Both the position numbers and the translations under genes were made by a program. Shown here in pieces: positions 33,965-42,939 of a stretch of DNA of 64,000 nt (position 1 is its first letter; each line of letters starts with the position of its first letter). Below the pieces are notes generated by a model. That model saw only the letters and a list, made by a program, of their open reading frames with translations, did not search any database and was not told the origin of the DNA. The stretch comes from Pseudosulfitobacter pseudonitzschiae. Its GTDB lineage: Bacteria; Pseudomonadota; Alphaproteobacteria; Rhodobacterales; Rhodobacteraceae. The stretch covers positions 248,001 to 312,000 of the forward strand of contig NZ_FQVP01000003.1 of the NCBI RefSeq assembly GCF_900129395.1, in the 5' to 3' direction.

Positions 33965-35394
33965 TGTGTCAGCCTCAGTTGATTGATCGTGCGGGCAATC
34001 GCCTTGAACGCCTCGGTGATCTGGACGCCTTCGACGCGGAAGAAATGGCTGGGCGTAGAGGCGCATTTGCGCATTTCGTTCGCGCCGTGATCGTCAACTT
34101 CGAAGCCAATGGCCCAGATCACGATGCCCTTGTCCTTGGCAGCGTCGCAGATATTGCCCAGCAGATAGTCGCCCGTACTGGCGGTATAGTAGTCGGCGAC
34201 ATAGTAATACTTGCGGTCACGGCTGCTGACGTAGCGGCTGAGATACCAGTTGAAGTTGTAGTTGCTCCAGTGAACATAGTCGCTGGCCGAATCGTAGGCC
34301 CAGTCGGCAATCCGGTTCGAACGGTCGTTCTTGCCGTCGGTCATCAGGATGATGGTTTTCAGCGTTTCCACATCGTCATAGGCCACAGGGCGCCCCTGGA
34401 ACGCATTGTCGATGTCATTCGCGTTGATCAGGCTGTTGATCACGGGACGGAACGACGGGTCCAGAAGGGCAGTGGCCCATTTCATCCCCAGAAAGATCGA
34501 GGTGCCGGCGCGCGGCTGAAGCTTGCCGATCTGGGTTTTCAGGGCGCTGGCATTCTGGCTGAGCGGTGAAACGGTTTCATAATCATACCGCGGGCAGACA
34601 GTGTCGTTGCGGTCGTTGTTGTACCCGTCATAGTTCCACTGAAAGTGCTGCATCTGGTCATAGCGTTTGCTCAGATCGAAATTGGCATTGTCGAATTCCG
34701 AGTTCGGGATTTCGAGGCAGTATGAGAATTCGTGACGGTGAATGGTGTTCAGCCTGTCAAAGATCGGTTCGCCCACGTTGACATGTTCGGAATATGGCAC
34801 CAGCGACAGCGAAACCAGGTCTTTGGTTTCGGGGCGGATCACCGTGTCGACAAACACTTTGGCCGCGTTGCGCAGGTTTTCCATCTTGCTGTTGGAGGCC
34901 ATCGACCCCGAGATGTCCAACACCAGCGAGATTTCAACGTTGGCGATGCGTTCGCTTGCGGTGCCCACGGCCGGGACGTTCAGTTCGGACACGCCCATGA
35001 ACTTCATGAAACGGGTTGGCGATACGGTCGCGGCATCGGCTGTGACCGTGCGATAGTTCAGACCTTCGTCGACGGTGACACTTTTCAGGTAGCTGCCCAG
35101 CCCGGCTTTGTCGAAATAGTCGGTCACCACCGCTTCGGGGGACATTTCCTGATCCAGGTCGGCAGCGGCCAGAATCGCGCGATCCAGCGTGTTTTGCAAC
35201 CGGGTGCGTTCCATCTCGTTGCGCATCAGGTCAACGCCGATGCCCCCGATCAGCAGCATCATCAAAACCAGGAAACAGGCGAAGATTGTCATCGACCCGT
35301 CATCGTCAATGGCGAAACGGCGCAGCTTTGCGCGCACACCGTGGATGTTTGCGGGTGCTGATCTGAATGTCGTGTCACGTAAAATGCGTGTCAT
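33961..35394 (-). CDS. TadG-like protein with von Willebrand factor A domain
   Basis: A 477-residue protein. The N-terminal Tad motif DDDGSMTIFACFLVLMMLLIGGIGVDLMRNEMERTRLQNTLD leads into a vWA domain with intact MIDAS (LVLDISGSMASNSK, about residues 157-170; GTSIFLGMKWA; LMTDGKNDR). TadG proteins anchor or assemble Tad pili at the envelope. It is first in a three-gene operon with two TadE-like genes; the rest of the tad machinery is not in the window. A CtrA-type site lies 135 bp upstream. Confidence 0.88.
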   Translation of the reverse strand: MTRILRDTTFRSAPANIHGVRAKLRRFAIDDDGSMTIFACFLVLMMLLIGGIGVDLMRNEMERTRLQNTLDRAILAAADLDQEMSPEAVVTDYFDKAGLGSYLKSVTVDEGLNYRTVTADAATVSPTRFMKFMGVSELNVPAVGTASERIANVEISLVLDISGSMASNSKMENLRNAAKVFVDTVIRPETKDLVSLSLVPYSEHVNVGEPIFDRLNTIHRHEFSYCLEIPNSEFDNANFDLSKRYDQMQHFQWNYDGYNNDRNDTVCPRYDYETVSPLSQNASALKTQIGKLQPRAGTSIFLGMKWATALLDPSFRPVINSLINANDIDNAFQGRPVAYDDVETLKTIILMTDGKNDRSNRIADWAYDSASDYVHWSNYNFNWYLSRYVSSRDRKYYYVADYYTASTGDYLLGNICDAAKDKGIVIWAIGFEVDDHGANEMRKCASTPSHFFRVEGVQITEAFKAIARTINQLRLTQ

Positions 35395-35720
35395 GATGCA
35401 GGTCCAATATTGTTGCTTGCCAACGGACCAACGGGGCCAGTTCGCCAGCGTCTTTAATGACTGTTGATTATGGTCAGAATCAGGCGGAACGGGGCTATCA
35501 CTGTGGTTTTATGGTGCTTTTGCGTCAATTAAGGCGCCGTTAAGGCGCTGAAGGCGACAGTTTCGGATTTGGGGCAAAGATTGTTTCCGCCTGCAAAAAC
35601 CTGCTTGCTCCGAAATAAATTCTGCAAAAACTGCCCAATAAAGTCGCAAGTGTTTACCGCTTCGTCATAGGCTGCAGTCAGTTGTCTCGAAAAAATCGAG
35701 TCGCGATCAAAGGACGTACC
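35395..35720. other. Divergent intergenic region between tadG and glutamate dehydrogenase
   Basis: 326 bp with no gene. Besides the CtrA-type site it shows TTAAGGCGC repeated directly at 35529-35537 and 35540-35548, an 11-bp period, followed by a weaker third unit. AT-rich runs near 35590-35640 could hold the gdh promoter. Confidence 0.5.
35529..35543 (-). promoter_or_regulatory. CtrA-type binding site upstream of the Tad trio
   Basis: TTAA (35529-35532), seven bases, TTAA (35540-35543) is the full CtrA consensus TTAA-N7-TTAA. On the minus strand both halves lie beside TTGACG, so the site could overlap the -35 of a tadG promoter. It also lies 178 bp before gdh on the other strand. Confidence 0.65.
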
Positions 35721-37151
35721 ATGAGCAACGTGCAAGAACCGAGTTTCCGCGAAAGTGTAGACCTGATGTTCAACAGGGCGGTGGCGCTGATGGATCTCCC
35801 GCCCGGTCTTGAAGAGAAAATTCGCGTCTGCAACGCGACCTACACGGTTCGTTTCGGTGTGCGCCTGCGCGGCAAGATCCATACATTCACCGGTTACCGC
35901 TCGGTCCATTCCGAGCATATGGAGCCGGTCAAGGGCGGCATCCGCTACAGCCTTGGCGTCAATCAGAACGAGGTCGAGGCGCTGGCGGCGCTGATGACCT
36001 ACAAATGCGCGCTGGTCGAAGCGCCCTTTGGCGGCTCCAAGGGGGGCTTGTGTATCGACCCGCGTGAATACGAGGAACACGAGCTTGAACTGATCACCCG
36101 CAGGTTTGCCTATGAGCTGGCCAAACGTGACCTGATCCATCCCAGCCAGAACGTACCGGCCCCGGACATGGGCACCGGTGAACGCGAGATGGCGTGGATT
36201 GCGGACCAATACGCGCGTATGAACACCACGGACATCAACTCGAAGGCCTGCGTGACCGGCAAGCCGATCAACGCGGGCGGCATCCAGGGCCGTGTCGAGG
36301 CGACCGGGCGCGGCGTGCAATATGCGCTGCAAGAGTTCTTTCGCCATCCGCAGGATGTGGCCAAGGCCAACCTGTCCGGCTCGCTGAATGGCAAGCGCGT
36401 GATCGTGCAGGGTCTGGGCAACGTGGGCTATCATGCGGCCAAGTTCCTGTCCGAGGAAGACGGCGCGCTGATTGTCGGCATCATCGAACGAGATGGTGCG
36501 CTGGTTTCCCCCAAGGGCCTGAATGTCGAGTCCGTGTCGCGCTGGATTCGTGATCATGGCGGCGTCACCGGCTATCCAGATGCCACCTATGTCGAGGACG
36601 GCGCGTCGGTGCTTGAGGCCGAATGCGACATCATGATCCCCGCCGCGCTTGAAGGCGTGATCAATCTGAGCAACGCCGACCGGGTTCAGGCGCCGCTGAT
36701 TATCGAGGCCGCGAACGGTCCCGTGACGGCGGGCGCGGACGAGATCCTGCGCGACAAGGGCTGTGTGATCATTCCCGATATGTACGCAAATGCGGGCGGT
36801 GTGACCGTGTCCTATTTCGAATGGGTCAAGAACCTGAGCCACATCCGGTTCGGCCGCATGGGCCGCCGCCAGGAAGAGGCGCGGCACCTGTTGATCGTGG
36901 AAGAACTGGAACGGTTGTCCAAGGACAAGGAACTGGGTTGGACCCTGTCACCCGACTTCAAGGACAAATACCTCAAGGGCGCGGGCGAGCTTGAGCTGGT
37001 GCGCTCTGGTCTCGAGGATACGATGCGCACGGCCTATCAGTCGATGGCCGAGGTCTGGCGGTCGCGCGATGACGTGAAGGATCTGCGCACTGCCGCTTAT
37101 CTGGTGTCGATTGGCCGCGTTGCATCAAGCTATCGCGCCAAGGGTCTGTGA
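35721..37151 (+). CDS. Glutamate dehydrogenase (Glu/Leu/Phe/Val dehydrogenase family)
   Basis: A 476-residue enzyme that interconverts glutamate and 2-oxoglutarate plus ammonium. Substrate and catalytic motifs are PVKGGIRYS and VEAPFGGSKGGLC (catalytic Lys), the Asp is in PAPDMGTGEREM, and the dinucleotide fold is VIVQGLGNVGYHAAKF. Cofactor preference is not certain. The ATG at 35721 follows AAAGGACG; an earlier frame start is rejected. Glutamate made or consumed here connects to the amino-group released by the neighbouring sarcosine pathway (inference). Confidence 0.93.
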   Translation: MSNVQEPSFRESVDLMFNRAVALMDLPPGLEEKIRVCNATYTVRFGVRLRGKIHTFTGYRSVHSEHMEPVKGGIRYSLGVNQNEVEALAALMTYKCALVEAPFGGSKGGLCIDPREYEEHELELITRRFAYELAKRDLIHPSQNVPAPDMGTGEREMAWIADQYARMNTTDINSKACVTGKPINAGGIQGRVEATGRGVQYALQEFFRHPQDVAKANLSGSLNGKRVIVQGLGNVGYHAAKFLSEEDGALIVGIIERDGALVSPKGLNVESVSRWIRDHGGVTGYPDATYVEDGASVLEAECDIMIPAALEGVINLSNADRVQAPLIIEAANGPVTAGADEILRDKGCVIIPDMYANAGGVTVSYFEWVKNLSHIRFGRMGRRQEEARHLLIVEELERLSKDKELGWTLSPDFKDKYLKGAGELELVRSGLEDTMRTAYQSMAEVWRSRDDVKDLRTAAYLVSIGRVASSYRAKGL

Positions 37152-37157
37152 CCGGAT

Positions 37158-37186
37158 GCGGGCAGGGCAGATCATGCCTTGCCCGC
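37158..37186 (+). terminator. Hairpin terminator after glutamate dehydrogenase
   Basis: A 12-bp stem GCGGGCAGGGCA/TGCCTTGCCCGC with one G-T pair and a 5-base loop, starting 7 bp after the stop. It lacks a T-run. Confidence 0.6.
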
Positions 37187-37352
37187 GCCAACCGTGCCCA
37201 TAAGCGCGGCGCATTGGCAACTTCGCGCTGAAACGCATGTCGCTGGTAGGCCGGTGCGCGTCGGAAATTCCTGTGGTCGTGCGCTGTGCCATTGATACTT
37301 CTTTCCCAATGCGACAGCGTATCGACTGTATGCTGCGGGAAAAGGACAGGTG

Positions 37353-38627
37353 ATGCGCTTTGATCGGCTGACAAAAGGGTTCTCCGGCCTGCGGGTTCTG
37401 AAGGAGGGTCTGACAGGCAACACCGGCTGGACGCCACACTGGCGCGATCCCGAGCCAAAGCCCGAATATGACATCATCATCATCGGCGGCGGTGGTCACG
37501 GTCTGGCCACGGCGCATTATCTGGCATCGCAACACGACATCACCAATGTGGCGGTTCTGGAAAAGGGATACCTGGGCGGCGGCAATGTGGGACGCAACAC
37601 CACCATCGTGCGCGCCAACTATATGCTGCCCGGCAACTCGGAGTTCTACAGCCATTCGCTGAAACTGTGGGAAGGGCTGGAAGACGACCTGAATTACAAC
37701 GTCATGCATTCCCAGCGGGGCATCATCAACCTGTTCCATTCGGACGGCCAGCGCGACGCCTTTGCGCGGCGTGGCAACCAGATGATCGCCCAAGGCGACG
37801 ATGCAATACTGCTGGACCGCGCGGGCGTGCAGCGGCTGCTGCCCTATCTGGATTTTGAGCAGACGCGCTTTCCGATCTACGGCGGGCTCTATCACAAACG
37901 CGGCGGCACCGCGCGGCACGATGCGGTCGCCTGGGGCTTTGCCCGCGGGGCGGACAGCCGTGGCGTGGACCTGATCCAGCAATGCGAGGTCACCGGCATC
38001 GACATCGAAAACGGCGCAGTGCGCGGCGTGCAGACCACGCGCGGGGCGATCCGTGCGAAAAAGGTCGGCATGGTTGTCGCGGGCCGGTCCAGCCAGGTGG
38101 CGGCGATGGCCGGAATGCGCCTGCCCATCGAAAGCCACGTCTTGCAGGCCTTTGTCACCGAAGGGCTGAAACCCGTCATCGACCATGTGATCACCTATGG
38201 CATGGGACATTTTTATATCAGTCAGTCGGACAAGGGCGGGCTGGTCTTTGGCGGCGATCTGGACCTGTATTCCAGCTATGCAAGCCGCGGCAACCTGCCC
38301 ACAGCCGAACATGTGGCCGAGGCGGCGATGACGCTGATGCCGGTGATCGGCAAGGCCAAGATGCTGCGCAGCTGGGGCGGGATCATGGACATGACGCCCG
38401 ACGGCTCACCGGTGATCGACCGCACCCATATCGACGGGCTCTATGTGAACTGCGGCTGGTGCTATGGCGGGTTCAAGGCGACACCGGCCTCGGGCCACAC
38501 ATTCGCGCATTTGCTGGCCACGGACACGCCGCACCCGGTCGCGGCCAAACTGCGGCTGGACCGTTTCCGCACCGGGCGCGGTATCTTGGACGAAGAGGCC
38601 ACCGGGTCTCAGCACAACCTGCACTGA
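37353..38627 (+). CDS. soxB: Sarcosine oxidase beta subunit
   Basis: The FAD-bearing subunit of heterotetrameric sarcosine oxidase, which demethylates sarcosine to glycine, passing the methyl carbon to tetrahydrofolate. 424 residues: DIIIIGGGGHGLATAHYLA (FAD fold, about residues 33-51), GNVGRNTTIVRANYM around the covalent flavin His/Arg region, and the C-terminal CGWCYGGFKATPASG. The ATG at 37353 follows AAAGGACAGG. It starts the soxBDAG unit. Confidence 0.95.
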   Translation: MRFDRLTKGFSGLRVLKEGLTGNTGWTPHWRDPEPKPEYDIIIIGGGGHGLATAHYLASQHDITNVAVLEKGYLGGGNVGRNTTIVRANYMLPGNSEFYSHSLKLWEGLEDDLNYNVMHSQRGIINLFHSDGQRDAFARRGNQMIAQGDDAILLDRAGVQRLLPYLDFEQTRFPIYGGLYHKRGGTARHDAVAWGFARGADSRGVDLIQQCEVTGIDIENGAVRGVQTTRGAIRAKKVGMVVAGRSSQVAAMAGMRLPIESHVLQAFVTEGLKPVIDHVITYGMGHFYISQSDKGGLVFGGDLDLYSSYASRGNLPTAEHVAEAAMTLMPVIGKAKMLRSWGGIMDMTPDGSPVIDRTHIDGLYVNCGWCYGGFKATPASGHTFAHLLATDTPHPVAAKLRLDRFRTGRGILDEEATGSQHNLH

Positions 38628-38712
38628 CGGCCGGGGCTCCTGTCGGGGCTTGGGCCAGAACCATTTTTGAACCAGAGAAGATGCGGACGTGGCGCATCAA
38701 GAGGAACTGAAC

Positions 38713-38976
38713 ATGCGCTTGCCTTGTCCGATCTGCGGAGAACGGGACCGCCGCGAGTTTTATTATCAGGGGGCGGCGGTGGCGCTGAACCGACCGGCAC
38801 CCGATGCGGATGCCGATGCGTGGCAGGACTTTGTGTATCTGCGCGAGAATTTGCCCGGCGATCATCAGGAATTGTGGAGCCATGACGCCGGTTGTGGCGC
38901 GTGGCTGGTGGTGACACGCAACACGGTGACCCACGCGGTTCTGGGCGCGAAGCTGGCGTCGGAGGCAGATCGATGA
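38713..38976 (+). CDS. soxD: Sarcosine oxidase delta subunit
   Basis: An 87-residue zinc-binding subunit starting MRLPCPICGERDRREFYYQG with the CxxC pair; HDAGCGAWLVVTRNT follows the usual HxxGCxxW metal site. The ATG at 38713 has GAGGA 6 bases upstream; a GTG at 38689 is the alternative. It overlaps soxA by ATGA. Confidence 0.95.
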   Translation: MRLPCPICGERDRREFYYQGAAVALNRPAPDADADAWQDFVYLRENLPGDHQELWSHDAGCGAWLVVTRNTVTHAVLGAKLASEADR

Positions 38977-41906
38977 GGGTTGCAGGCAAAGGGCATATCG
39001 ACCGGAACAGCACGGTGCATTTCCGCTTTGACGGGGTCGAATACCAAGGCTTCAACGGCGATACCGTCGCCTCGGCGTTGTTGGCAAACGATGTGCGCCT
39101 GATGGGACGTTCGTTCAAATACCACCGCCCGCGCGGGGTGCTGACGGCGGGCAGCGAGGAGCCGAATGCGCTGATGACCGTCGGCGTGGGCGCCGGACGA
39201 GAACCCAACGTGCGGGCCACAGTGCAGGAAATTTACGAAGGGCTGGAGGTGCGCTCGCAAAACGCCTTTCCGGCGCTGAACTTTGACCTGCTGGCGGTCA
39301 ACGATCTGGCGGCGCCGTTCCTGTCGGCGGGCTTCTACTACAAGACATTCATGTGGCCGCGTGCCTTTTGGGAAAAGCTTTACGAACCTGTGATCCGACG
39401 CGCCGCCGGTCTGGGGGCGCTCAGCGGTGCGGCGGATCAGGATCGGTACGAAAAGGCCTATGCCTTTTGTGACCTGTTGGTGATCGGCGCGGGGCCTGCG
39501 GGGCTGATGGCGGCACTGGTCGCGGCGCGGTCGGGGGCCGATGTGATCCTGGCAGACGAAGACGCGCAGATGGGCGGGCGGCTGCTGGCCGAGACGGACA
39601 CCGTGGACGGGCTGGCGGGGGCCGACTGGGCCGCCGATGTGCTGGCCGAGCTGGCGGGCATGGACAATGTGCGCCTGATGACGCGCACCACGGTCACGGG
39701 CGCTTATGATCAGGGCACTTTCGGCGCGCTGGAACGGGTGTCGCATCACATCGCGCGCCCGGACGGGCGGCTGCCGCGCGAAACCTTCTGGCGCATCGTC
39801 GCACAGCGCAGCATTCTGGCGGCGGGGGCGTTGGAACGGCCCATCGCATTCCAGAACAACGACCGCCCCGGCATCATGACGGCGGGAGCAGTGCGTGCCT
39901 ATCTGAACCGTTGGGGTGTGGCACCGGGCAAGGCCGTCACCGTGTTCGCCAACAACGACGCGGCCCACCGCACCGCGCTGGACCTGATTGACGCGGGCGT
40001 GCATGTGACGGCAGTGCTGGACAGCCGCACCGACGCGCAGGCGCAGGGCGACTACCGCCTGATCCGTGGCGCGCAGGTCTGCAACAGCTCGGGCCGCACG
40101 GGGCTGGATGCGATCACCTACCGGACCACCTCGGGGCAGGAGAAGCTGGCGACCGACTGCCTGGCCATGTCTGGCGGCTGGAACCCGACGGTGCACATGA
40201 CCTGTCACATGAACGGTCGGCCTTCGTGGGACGAAAGCATCGCCAGCTTTGTGCCGACGGCAGGGGCGATCCCCGGCATGACCGTCGCAGGCGCGGCGCT
40301 GGGCGTGTTCTCGGTTCAGGGCTGTCTGGCATCCGGCGCCGACGCGGCGCGGACGGTTCTGCAAGAGCTTGGCCGGTCGGTGGCAGATGTCGAGGTGCCG
40401 GTGGCGGACGACGCCGCTTATGCGATTGCCCCGCTGTGGGCGGTTGCAGGCAAGGGGCGCGCGTGGCTGGATTTCCAGAACGACGTGACGGTCAAGGACG
40501 TGAAACAGGCGGCCACGGAAAACTTCCGCTCTGTCGAGCATATGAAACGCTATACCACGCAAGGGATGGCGACGGATCAGGGCAAGAACTCGAACGTTGC
40601 GGCGTTGGCCGTGCTGGCCGATGCGACGGGGCGCGGCATTCCCGAAACCGGCACCACCACCTTCCGCCCGCCCTATACGCCGGTCCCCCTGGCCGCCTTG
40701 GGCGCTGGGTCGCGTGGCAAGGGATTTGCGCCGGAACGGCACACCACATCCCACGCCGCCAGCGTCGCCATGGGCGCGCCGATGATTGAGGCAGGCCTGT
40801 GGTATCGTCCCAGCTATTTCCCCCGCAAGGGAGAGAGCAACTGGAGACAATCCTGCGACCGCGAGGTCGGCTTTGTCCGCAACACGGTGGGCGTTTGCGA
40901 TGTGTCCACGCTGGGCAAGATCGACATTCAGGGGCCGGATGCCGCCAAGCTGCTGGATTTCGCCTATACCAACATGTTTTCCACGCTCAAGGTCGGGCGC
41001 GTGCGCTATGGCCTGATGCTGCGCGAAGACGGGCATGTGATGGACGACGGGACCACCGCGCGGCTGGGCGAGACGCATTATGCCATGACCACGACGACGG
41101 CTGCGGCGGGACTGGTGATGCGCCATCTTGAGTTTATCACCCAAGTGCACCACCCCGAATGGGACGTGCGGATCATGTCGGTGACCGAACAATGGGCGCA
41201 GTTTGCCATTGCCGGTCCCAAATCGCGCGATCTGGTGAACGGGCTGGTCGAGAAAACCATCGACAACGAAAGCTGGCCCTTCATGGCTTGCGGTCCGGTG
41301 CGCGTGGCAGGGATCGACGCGCGGCTGTTCCGCATCTCGTTCTCGGGCGAACATGCCTATGAACTGGCCATGCCCGCCCGCTATGGCGATGCGCTGTTCC
41401 GTGTGCTGGTCAAACGGGCCGAGGCGCTGGCGGGCGGCGCTTATGGGATGGAGGCGCTGAACGTGTTGCGGGTGGAAAAGGGGCATATCACCCATTCCGA
41501 AATCCACGGACGCACGACGGCTTTCGACATCGGGATGGAGCGAATGATCTCGGCGAACAAGGACTGTATCGGCAAGACGATGGCCGCCCGCGACGGGCTG
41601 CTGGAAGACGACCGCGAGCAAATGGTCGGTTTCAAGCCCACCGGAGCAATCAAGAAACTGACCGCTGGCGCGCATCTTTATTCCGAAGGGGCGGAAGCGG
41701 TGCCCGAAAACGATCAGGGCTATGTGACCTCGGCTGCGTTCTCGCCGGACTTTGGCCACTACATCGCGCTGGGCTTTGTGCGGGGCGGTGCCGCGCGCCA
41801 CGGTGACAGACTGCGGCTGGTGGATGCCATGCGCGGCATCGACACGGTGGTCGAAGTGTGCCCCCCTGTGTTCATTGACCCCGAAGGAGGCCGCGTGCGC
41901 GGGTGA
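38973..41906 (+). CDS. soxA: Sarcosine oxidase alpha subunit
   Basis: A 977-residue subunit: an N-terminal 2Fe-2S-like/FMN-binding segment (HFRFDGVEYQGFNGDTVASALLAND), a NAD-binding Rossmann domain (DLLVIGAGPAGLMAALVAAR, about residues 165-184), and a C-terminal aminomethyltransferase (GcvT-like) folate domain from about residue 590 (CDVSTLGKIDIQGPDAAKLLDF; GPKSRDLV). It processes the methylene group to 5,10-methylene-THF. The start at 38973 is inside the soxD stop; an open frame from 38892 is not used. Confidence 0.96.
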   Translation: MRVAGKGHIDRNSTVHFRFDGVEYQGFNGDTVASALLANDVRLMGRSFKYHRPRGVLTAGSEEPNALMTVGVGAGREPNVRATVQEIYEGLEVRSQNAFPALNFDLLAVNDLAAPFLSAGFYYKTFMWPRAFWEKLYEPVIRRAAGLGALSGAADQDRYEKAYAFCDLLVIGAGPAGLMAALVAARSGADVILADEDAQMGGRLLAETDTVDGLAGADWAADVLAELAGMDNVRLMTRTTVTGAYDQGTFGALERVSHHIARPDGRLPRETFWRIVAQRSILAAGALERPIAFQNNDRPGIMTAGAVRAYLNRWGVAPGKAVTVFANNDAAHRTALDLIDAGVHVTAVLDSRTDAQAQGDYRLIRGAQVCNSSGRTGLDAITYRTTSGQEKLATDCLAMSGGWNPTVHMTCHMNGRPSWDESIASFVPTAGAIPGMTVAGAALGVFSVQGCLASGADAARTVLQELGRSVADVEVPVADDAAYAIAPLWAVAGKGRAWLDFQNDVTVKDVKQAATENFRSVEHMKRYTTQGMATDQGKNSNVAALAVLADATGRGIPETGTTTFRPPYTPVPLAALGAGSRGKGFAPERHTTSHAASVAMGAPMIEAGLWYRPSYFPRKGESNWRQSCDREVGFVRNTVGVCDVSTLGKIDIQGPDAAKLLDFAYTNMFSTLKVGRVRYGLMLREDGHVMDDGTTARLGETHYAMTTTTAAAGLVMRHLEFITQVHHPEWDVRIMSVTEQWAQFAIAGPKSRDLVNGLVEKTIDNESWPFMACGPVRVAGIDARLFRISFSGEHAYELAMPARYGDALFRVLVKRAEALAGGAYGMEALNVLRVEKGHITHSEIHGRTTAFDIGMERMISANKDCIGKTMAARDGLLEDDREQMVGFKPTGAIKKLTAGAHLYSEGAEAVPENDQGYVTSAAFSPDFGHYIALGFVRGGAARHGDRLRLVDAMRGIDTVVEVCPPVFIDPEGGRVRG

Positions 41907-41910
41907 TGAT

Positions 41911-42459
41911 ATGGCTAATACACTGACCCTGACCGCCACGTCGCCCTGTTACGGGCTTTTGCCCAAAACGGTGGGCACCTGCACCCTGACGGAAACCGAC
42001 CTTGGCACGCTGACATCTGTGGCCCCGTTCAAGGGGCGCGCGGTCTCTGACGCGCTCAAGGGCGCGCATGGGATGGCCTTTCCGGCCCCCAACCGCGCCA
42101 CCGGCAAGGATGGTGCGCGCGCGATCTGGTTTGGCCGTGATATGGTCCTGCTGGCGGGGCCTGTGCCGGACCCCGGCTTGGGCGATCACGCGGCGCTGAC
42201 CGACCAGTCTGACGCATGGACCTGTGTCACCCTGTCGGGGGAGGACGCGGGTGCGGTTCTGGCGCGGCTGGTGCCGGTTGACTTGCGGCCTGCCATATTC
42301 AAGCAAGGCCACACCGCCCGCACGCAGTTGGGGCACATGAACGCCTCGATCACCCGCACCGGGCCGGACAGCTTTCTGATCCTTGTTTTCCGCAGCATGG
42401 CTGCAACACTGGTTCACGATCTTGTAACAGCAATGGAAAGCCTGGCCGCACGGCACTAG
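41911..42459 (+). CDS. soxG: Sarcosine oxidase gamma subunit
   Basis: A 182-residue, GcvT-related small subunit with DLRPAIFKQGHTARTQLGHMNASI and SFLILVFRSMAATLVHDL, the SoxG signature region. It begins 4 bp after soxA. No folate genes (glyA, folD, purU) follow in this window, although they often accompany sox operons. Confidence 0.92.
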   Translation: MANTLTLTATSPCYGLLPKTVGTCTLTETDLGTLTSVAPFKGRAVSDALKGAHGMAFPAPNRATGKDGARAIWFGRDMVLLAGPVPDPGLGDHAALTDQSDAWTCVTLSGEDAGAVLARLVPVDLRPAIFKQGHTARTQLGHMNASITRTGPDSFLILVFRSMAATLVHDLVTAMESLAARH

Positions 42460-42498
42460 GTTGCCCCAAACACCAATCGCAGTCCGAAGAGGCCCGAT

Positions 42499-42807
42499 AT
42501 GAAACGTATGTTAATGATTGCCACACTGGCCGCCGTCGGCCTGTCCAACGCCGCAACGGCTGCCGACACCAAGGAACAAAGCTGTGCCTATCAGGCCGCT
42601 ATCGTCTCCGCGGTACAGGCCGCGCGTCTGGACGGGGTGAAAGAGCAAAAGGTATCCGAAATCATCCTTGCCGGCGAGCCCAACTGGCCCGAAGGCTACA
42701 ATGCCGCGATCCCCATCATCACCCCATGGGTGTATGAACAGGCCCGCAAGGACCTGAAAACCAAGGATTTTGCCGCCGCATGGTCGGAGCTTTGCCTGCA
42801 ACAATAA
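42499..42807 (+). CDS. Small secreted protein of unknown function
   Basis: Not recognised. 102 residues with a signal peptide (MKRMLMIATLAAVGLSNAATA) and a mature part of about 80 residues with two cysteines (QSCAYQ, ELCLQQ), likely paired, and short helices (KVSEIILAG). GAAGAGG precedes the ATG. It is followed by a strong hairpin, so its message probably ends there. Confidence 0.65.
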   Translation: MKRMLMIATLAAVGLSNAATAADTKEQSCAYQAAIVSAVQAARLDGVKEQKVSEIILAGEPNWPEGYNAAIPIITPWVYEQARKDLKTKDFAAAWSELCLQQ

Positions 42808-42835
42808 GCGTGCTGCTGCAATTGGCATGAAATAC

Positions 42836-42867
42836 CCCCGCCGGAGGCTCTCGCAGCCCCGGCGGGG
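42836..42867 (+). terminator. Strong hairpin between the small secreted gene and dnaG
   Basis: A 9-bp GC stem CCCCGCCGG/CCGGCGGGG enclosing a second small stem (GGCT/AGCC). There is no T-run, so it may stop transcription only partly or with Rho. Confidence 0.6.
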
Positions 42868-42939
42868 TGGCCCGCCTGAATTGATGTCACATCGCGCCGC
42901 ATCTGGACTCTGACGCGCAGCGATACGATATAATAGGGT

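Noticed and set aside
38865-41939. A 1024-codon open frame antisense to soxA
   Set aside because: It is the mirror frame of a perfectly recognisable soxA and reads as low-complexity His/Arg/Gln-rich protein, the usual artefact in GC-rich DNA.
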